Both the position numbers and the translations under genes were made by a program. Positions 57,043 to 64,000 of a DNA stretch of 64,000 bases are shown here, piece after piece. The notes beneath the pieces are model-generated. The model had not been told where the DNA came from. It saw nothing but the letters and a program-made list of their open reading frames with translations, and did no database searches. Numbering within the stretch: position 1 is the stretch's first letter; the number at the start of each line of letters is the position of its first letter. The DNA comes from Chamaelirium japonicum (lineage: Eukaryota; Streptophyta; Magnoliopsida; Liliales; Melanthiaceae), in contig CANTAL010000147.1 of NCBI GenBank assembly GCA_947650365.1, positions 372,001 to 436,000 of the forward strand, written 5' to 3'.

Positions 57043-58152
57043 CTAGGAGGGTGCGGGCCTCTTGGCCTCGGCGACCTCCATGTCCCTGAGGTGAAGGACA
57101 TCCTGCTCGCATCGGGTAGCGGCTACCTGATCACCCCGAATTACTACGACCCCGCTCGCGGTCGGGAACTTGAGGGCCTGATGGTTGGGTGAAGCTACCG
57201 CATTCATTTGCCTTAGCCAAGGCCGCCCAAGGATGGCGTTAAATGCGGAACTTCCATCCACTACCGCGAAGCGGACTTGGCGAGCCTCTGGGCCAGCGGT
57301 CACCGTAAGGGTTATCTCCCCTGCCACTCTGGCGACCTCTCCGGTGAACCCACTGAGGGAGCTCGTCGAGGGAGACAGGTCGGCGAGTCTCAACCCCATT
57401 CGCAGGTAGGCCGACAGAAAAAGGATGTCCACGGCGCTCCCCGGATCAACCAGAGCTCACCTCACCTCGATGTTAGCCATCATCAGGCGTATAACGAGGG
57501 GGTCATTGTGGGGCGTAACGACCCCAGTCATGTCATCTTCCGAAAACCAGAGAAAATCGCGGGCTTCCACCCTTGGTGCTTGAAGTAAAGTAGGAGTTAG
57601 CGAGACGGAAAATACCTTTTGTGCCCGCTCCATCTCCCTGACTCGTCGGCGGGCTTCATTACTGGATCTCGGGCCGCACAGCCGCCCGCTAATGGTATGG
57701 CAGATCGCCGGTCCTTCCGCGGGAGGCGGAGGCAGGGCGGGCTCAGCGGGCCCCTCGATCTGGAGGGAGGTCGCCTGGTTGCTAGATCGCTGGGTGACTA
57801 GCTTCTGCAACCTTGTGAGCGGGGTTTCCGGCACCCCGCGTACAGCCGCTCTCCCGACTGGGGGTTCCGGTTGGGAAACCTGCCGCACCGGAGCGACCGT
57901 GGGCGGTCGCGATGTTGACGCCGGTGGTCGCACCGGAGACACCGTCTTCGCCGGCCCAGATCGTCGGCTGGCCGCCGGAGCCTGACGCAATCGTGTCAGC
58001 TCCTCCATCATCGCCCGCTGGGTGGCCAACATCTCCAACAAGAGTTGGTCGCTGAGCGGGACCTGGGGCCGAGGGGTCTCGACCGGAGGCTCGCTGCGCG
58101 CAGATCTGGCACGAGTCCTCGGTCGCCTGCGTCCCCTTGTCGCCGGAGCCAT
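57043..58152 (-). pseudogene. gag: gag-protease region of T4, broken
   Basis: It begins MAPATRGRRRPRTRARSA at 58152, with a basic N-terminus followed by a Pro/Arg-rich region. The protease part carries MDILFLSAYLRMGL and AILGRPWLRQMNA, as in T3. The region is much shorter than gag-protease of T1 and is broken, so it is recorded as a fossil. It begins about 70 bp inside the primer site. Confidence 0.8.
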
Positions 58153-58223
58153 CCTTGAGGTTACGAGAGCGAACTGCGCTCAACCGTGTGGTCGTGGGCG
58201 TTCTCGCAGGGACCAGTCGAAGA

Positions 58224-58240
58224 TCCCACAGACGGCGCCA
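58224..58240 (-). other. Primer binding site of T4
   Basis: On the - strand this reads TGGCGCCGTCTGTGGGA, two bases inside the LTR at 58243. It is the same site type as in T1. Confidence 0.8.
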
Positions 58241-58242
58241 AA

Positions 58243-59383
58243 TGTTCGGGGGATTTTTCGGTGGTCCGTGCGGGCTGCCTGCAAGACAAAGAAAAGAGAA
58301 CGTGAGAACGGCTGGCTCCCTCCGGAGCGCAGACCCTCCGACGCTCAAGTCAGTCACAGTGGCACAACGGCGAGCTGTAATGGACCAAAGAGGAAGGAAA
58401 AGGGATTTTTCCAACCTGTACTATGGAGCCTGGGGGTGAGCATTTATAGCAATCGGCGGCCTACCGTGGCCCGACACGTGGAGATTCTTCCGGCGCCTTC
58501 TAGACCCCCCACGTTCTGGCTCGCGTGGGTCTGACAGTCCTTGGTACTCGCGCCCTGACATTCTGTCGTCAGGCCTGCCAGGCGGTTTGAGTGGGGGAGG
58601 GAATCTTTCTTGTCGTGGCCAGGTGGCCATTCTGGAATGTTCAAGTCTGGGAGGTCTCGAACTGATTCGAGCGAGCTTCCGTGGACCACGTTTGTCCACG
58701 TAGCTTCCGTGGGGTTTTGCCACCTGGCATCTCCTCATACATTGTGGGCGACCTCCGACGGGGAGCTAAGGTGAGCTCGCCCTCTATTGCTCCGCCTTCT
58801 CTTCCACATCTATCAAGAGTCGGACCTCGCGGGAGCAACCTCCTCGATAAACTGGGGAATTCTGGCGAGCTTGGGCGAGCTCCTGAGCGAGCTAGGGGCG
58901 AGCTCCTGCGCGAGCTAGGGGCGTTCGCGATGCCGGTGTCTTCGTTATGCATGACGGTCTAACTCCCGCTATCACTGCCAGCGAGTTCTCGCGCGGGCTT
59001 GGCGAACTCCGGGGCGAGCTCCTGAGCAAGCTTAGGCGAGCTCCTGGGTGAGCTTGGCGAGCTACGGGGCGAGCTCCTGAGCGAGCTTCTGGGCGACCTC
59101 GGGCGAGCTCCGTCGAGCTCAGGCGAGCTCCTAAAAGTGCTCTTGGCCTGGGCCCTTTCAGCCTAATGTGGATCTCGCTCCCTGTCAAGGTGATTTGGTG
59201 AGCACGGGGGAGCGAACTCCTGCGAGCTGCACTCAGATAAAAGGTGTCCATCCAGCTTCCTGTGGGGCGAGCTCCTGAGGGGTTGGGAGAGGCGAGCTTT
59301 TTGGACGGGCTCCCTCGAGAACTCTTATCTCAGATGCGTTTGCAATGCTACCCAAGATATGTGGTTTCTGTCTACCCCCAACA
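58243..59383 (-). repeat. 5' LTR of T4 (right copy)
   Basis: It is 1141 bp and about five mismatches from the left copy. A TATA box (- strand CTATAAATG) lies near 58441-58449, so U3 is to its right and R-U5 to its left. Confidence 0.95.
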
Positions 59384-62300
59384 GATCTTACGAATGAATT
59401 AGAATGGATCGTACGAATGAATTAGAATGGATCGTACGAATGAATTAGAATGGATACATTCGTGCGAATGAATTAGAATGGATCGGACGAATGAATTAGA
59501 ATGGATCGTACGAATGAATTAGAATGGATCAAATGAATGAATTAGAATGGTTACATTCATGCGAATGAATTAGAATGGATCGTACGAATGGATTAGAATG
59601 GATCGTACGAATGGATTAGAACGGATACATTCAGGCGAATGAAATAGAATGGATCGTACGAATGAAATTAAAATGGATCGTACGAATTAATTAGAATGGA
59701 TCGTACGAATGAATTAGAATGGATCGTACGAATAAATTAGAATGGATACATTCGTCCGAATGAATTAGAATGGATCATACGAATGAGTAAGAATGGATTG
59801 TACAAATGAAATAGAATAGATTGTACGAATGAATTAGAATGGATCCTACGAATGAATTAGAATGGATCGTGTGAAAGAATTAGAATGGATTGTATGAATG
59901 AATTAGAATGGATCGTATGAATGAATTAGAATGGATCGTGCAAATGAATTCGAATGGATCGTAAGAATTCATTCTAATTCATTCATATAATCTATTCTAA
60001 TTCTTTCACACGATCCATTCTAATTCATTCGTACGTTCCATTCTAATTCATTAGCACGATCCATGCTAATTCATTCGTTCGATCAATTCTAATTCATTAG
60101 CACGATCCATTCTAATTCATTCGTACGATCCATTCTAATTCCTTCGTACGATCCATTCTAATTCATTCGTACGATCTATTCTAATTCATTCGTACGATCC
60201 ATTCTAATTCATTCGTACGATCCATTCTAATTCCTTCGTACGATCCATTCTAATTCATTCGTACGATCCATTCTAATTAGAATGGATCGTACGAATGAAT
60301 TAGAATGGATCGTACGAAGGAATTAGAATGGATCGTACGAATGAATTAGAATGGATCGTACGAACGAATTTGAATAGATCGTACGAATGAATTAGAATGG
60401 ATCGTACGAAGGAATTAGAATGGATCGTACGAATGAATTAGAATGAATATATTCGTGCAAATGAATTAGAATGGATCGTATGAATGTATTAGAATGGATC
60501 GTATGAGTGAATTAGAATGGATCATACGAATGAATTAGAATGGATTGTATGAATGAATTAGAATGGATCGTACGAATAAATTAGAATGGATCATACGAAT
60601 TAATTAGAATGGATCATATGAATGAATTAGAATGGATCGTACGAATGAATTAGAATGGATCGTACGAATGAATTAGAATGGATACATTCGTGCGATCCAT
60701 TCTAATTCAATCGCACAATCCATTCTATTTCATTCGTACGATCTATTCTTACTCATTGGTACGATCCATTCTAATTCATTCGCACAAATGTATCCATTCT
60801 AATTCATTCATACGAATCCATTCTAATTCATTCATACGATCTATTCTAATTCATTCATACAATCCATTCTAATTCTTTCCCACGATCCATTCTAATTCAT
60901 TCATACGATCCATTCTAATTCATTCGCACAATCCATTCTATTTCATTCGTACGATCCATTATTACTCATTGGTACGATCCATTCTAATTCATTCGCACGA
61001 ATGTATCCATTCTAATTCATTCGTACTAATCCATTCTAATTCATTCGTATAATCTATTCTATTTCATTCGTACGATCCATTCTTACTCATTCGTATGATT
61101 CATTCTAATTCATTCGGACGAATGTATCCATTCCAATTTATTCGTACGATCCATTCTAATTCATTCGCACGATCCATTCTAATTCATTCGTACGATTAAT
61201 TCTAATTCATTCGCACGAATGTATCCATTCTAATTCATTCGTACGATCCTTCTAATTCATTCATAGGATCCATTCTAATTCATTCATACAATCCATTCTA
61301 ATATATTCGCATGAATGTATCCATTCTAATTCATTCGTACGATCAGTTCTAATTAATTCACAAAATCTATTCTAATTCATTCATATGATCCATTCTAATT
61401 CATTCACACTAATGTATCCATTCTAATTCATTCATATGATCCATTCTAATTCATTCGTACGATCCATTCTAATTCACTCATACGATCCATTCTAATACAT
61501 TCATACAATTAGAATGGATCGTATGAATGAATTAGAATGGATCGTGCACGAATGTATCCATTCTATTTCATTCGTACGATCCATTCTAATTCATTAATAT
61601 GATCCATTCTAATTCATTCGTACGATCCATTCTAATTCATATGCACAAAGGTATCCATTCTAATCCATTCGTAGGATCCATTCTAATCCATTCGTACGAT
61701 CCATTCTAATTCATTCGTACGATCCATTCTAATTCATTCGCTCGAATGTATCCATTCTAATCCATTCGTACGATCCATTCTAATCCATTCGTACGATCCA
61801 TTCTAATTCATTCGCATGAATGTAACCATTCTAATTCATTCATTTGATACATTCTAATTCATTCGTACGATCCATTCTAATTCATTCATCCGATCCATTC
61901 TAATTCATTCGCATGAATATATTCATTCTAATTCATTCGTACGATCCATTCTAATTCATTAATATGATCCATTCTAATTCATTCGTACGATCCATTCTAA
62001 TTCATTCGTACGATCCATTGTAATTCATTCGCACGATCCATTATAATCTATTCGTACGATCCATTCTAATTCATTAATACGATCCATTCTAAATCATTAG
62101 TACGATCCATTCTAATTCATATGCACAAAGGTATCCATTCTAATCCATTCGTAGGATCCATTCTAATTCATTCGTACAAGCTATTCTATTTCATTCGTAC
62201 AATCCATTCTTACTCATTCGTATGATCCATTCTAATTCATTCGGACGAATGTATCCATTCTAATTTATTCATACGATCCATTCTAATTCATTCGTACGAT

Positions 62301-64000
62301 CCATTCTAATTCATTCGCTCGAATGTATCCATTCTAATCCATTCGTACGATCCATTCTAATCCATTCGTACGATCCATTCTAAATTATTCGCATGAATGT
62401 AACCATTCTAGTTCATTCATTTGATCCATTCTAATTCATTCGTACGATCCATTCTAATTCATTAGCACGATCCATGCTAATTCATTCGTTCGATCAATTC
62501 TAATTCATTAGCACGATCCATTCTAATTCATTCGTACGATCCATTCTAATTCATTCGCACGATCCATTCTAATTCATTCATAGGATCCATTCTAATTCAT
62601 TCATACGATCTATTCTAATTCTTTCGCACGAATGTATCCATTCTAATTCATTCGCACGAATGTATCCATTCTAATTCATTCGTACAATCCATTCTAATTT
62701 ATTCACACTATCCATTCTAATTCATTCGTACGATCAATTCTAATTCATTCGCACGAATGTATCCATTCTAATTCATTCGTACGATCCATTCTATTTCATT
62801 CATAGGATCCATTCTAATTCATTCATACAATCCATTCTAATTCATTCGCACGAATGTATCCATTCTAATTCATTCGTACGATCAGTTCTAATTCATTCAC
62901 AAAATCTATTCTAATTCATTCATACGATCCATTCTAATTCATTCACACGAATGTATCCATTCTATTTCATTCATACGATCCATTCTAATTCATTCGTACG
63001 ATCCATTCTAATTCACTCATACGATCCATTCTAATACATTCATACGATCCATTCTAATTCATTTGCACGAATATATCCATTCTAATTCATTCGTACGATC
63101 CATTCTAATTCCTTCGTACGATCCATTCTAATTCATTCGTACGATCTATTCTAATTCATTCGTACGATCCATTCTAATTCATTCGTACGATCCATTCTAA
63201 TTCCTACGTACGATCCATTCTAATTCATTCGTACGATCCATTCTAATTCATTCGTACGAATGGATACATTCGTGTGAATGAATTAGAATGGATCGTACGA
63301 ATGAGTAAGAATGGATCATACGAATGAAATAGAATGGATTGCACGAATGAATCAGAATGGATCGTACGAATGAATTAGAATGGATCGTGTGAAAGAATTA
63401 GAATGGATTGTATGAATGAATTAGAATGGATCGTACGAATGAATTAGAATGGATCGTACGAATGAATTAGAATGGATCGTACGAATGAATTAGAATAGAT
63501 CGTACGAATGAATTAGAATGGATCGTACGAAGGAATTAGAATGGATCGTACGAATGAATTAGAATGGATATATTCAAGCAAATGAATTAGAATGGATCGT
63601 ATGAATGTATTAGAATGAATCGTATGACTGAATTAGAATGGATCGTACGAATGAATTAGAATGGATCGTATGAATGAATTAGAATGGATACATTCGTGTG
63701 AATGAATTAGAATGGATCATATGAATGAATTAGAATAGATTTTGTGAATGAATTAAAACTGATCGTACGAATGAATTAGAATGGATATATTCGTGCGAAT
63801 GAATTAGAATTGATTGTATGAATGAATTAGAATGGATCGTACGAATGAACTAGAAAGGATACATTCGTGCGAATGAATTAGAATGGATCGTACGAATGAA
63901 TTAGAATGGATCGTACGAATGAATTAGAATGGATCTTACGAATGAATTAGAATAGATCGTATGAATGAATTAGAATGGGTCGTACGAATGAATTAGAATG
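59384..64000. repeat. 23-bp satellite array, continuation
   Basis: It opens with the second GATCT, then the same 23-bp and 28-bp units as 34696-47763. Strand changes lie near 59967, 60279, 60692, 61509, 61546 and 63255. It runs off the right edge. No gene. Before T4 inserted, this was continuous with the left array. Confidence 0.97.

Larger units (their letters stand above)
47764..59383 (-). mobile_element. Tat-lineage Ty3/gypsy retrotransposon T4, nearly whole outline
   Basis: The element is 11,620 bp with two 1141-bp LTRs (offset 10479), TSD GATCT, primer site and polypurine tract. On the - strand: gag-protease (58152 to 57043), pol (57015 to 53581), 78-bp array, antisense ORF on the + strand (50046-52596), a ~147-bp array, and the 3' LTR. 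The two LTRs differ at about five sites by eye (about 0.4%), roughly 0.2 million years at 1.3e-8 per site per year. It looks close to whole but is broken in gag, with about two breaks. It is the sister copy of T3 in inverted orientation. Confidence 0.95.

Noticed and set aside
34696-64000. CRISPR-like regular repeats
   Set aside because: The 23-bp units are contiguous with no unique spacers, lie on both strands and sit in plant retroelement DNA.
34696-64000. Likeness to human satellite II/III (GGAAT pentamers)
   Set aside because: The GAATG/GAATT sub-motifs are similar by chance; the unit is 23 bp with a GATCGTAC end and the surroundings are plant.
59384-64000. Telomeric or rDNA spacer repeat
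   Set aside because: No TTTAGGG-type repeat and no rRNA sequence is present in the window.

Overview
The window is repeat-only DNA from a flowering plant nucleus, with no host gene, rRNA, tRNA or CRISPR array that I can support. The plant call rests on Ty3/gypsy elements of the Tat and Athila lineages, plant-only groups recognised here by their gag, protease, RT, double RNase H and integrase motifs, by an Athila primer site matching plant tRNA-Asp, and by antisense extra ORFs of the 'putative gypsy-type transposon' (Transposase_28-like) family. I cannot name the species. All elements are treated as fossils. | Layout. Bases 1-34695 are a three-deep nest. The outermost layer is a GC-rich Tat element on the + strand (called T3; visible part 24332-34695). 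Its gag is interrupted by a second Tat element on the - strand (T1; 1-24331, running off the left edge). The right-hand LTR of T1 is split by an Athila element on the - strand (11154-24137) with 2748-bp LTRs and a CCCAC target duplication. Bases 34696-47763 and 59384-64000 are an AT-rich 23-bp satellite that switches strand more than twenty times. A second copy of the T3 family (T4; - strand, 47764-59383) with 1141-bp LTRs and a GATCT target duplication sits in that satellite. | Shared plan. All three Tat elements have gag-protease, then pol (protease/RT/RNase H/second RNase H/integrase), then a convergent antisense gene reading back towards pol, then the LTR. In every copy the antisense gene is bracketed by two tandem arrays. 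One array of about 80-bp, hairpin-bearing units lies between the converging ORFs. The other, with 119- or about 145-bp units, lies about 400-450 bp upstream of the antisense start codon. A TATA-like box lies about 100 bp before that start, and a G-box palindrome is present in T1 and T3. | Most notable points: the twin arrays and promoter around the antisense gene; the two TT-looped hairpins in each 119-bp unit; both T3-family copies sitting in the same register of the 23-bp satellite unit; and inversion junctions in the satellite that have themselves been duplicated.
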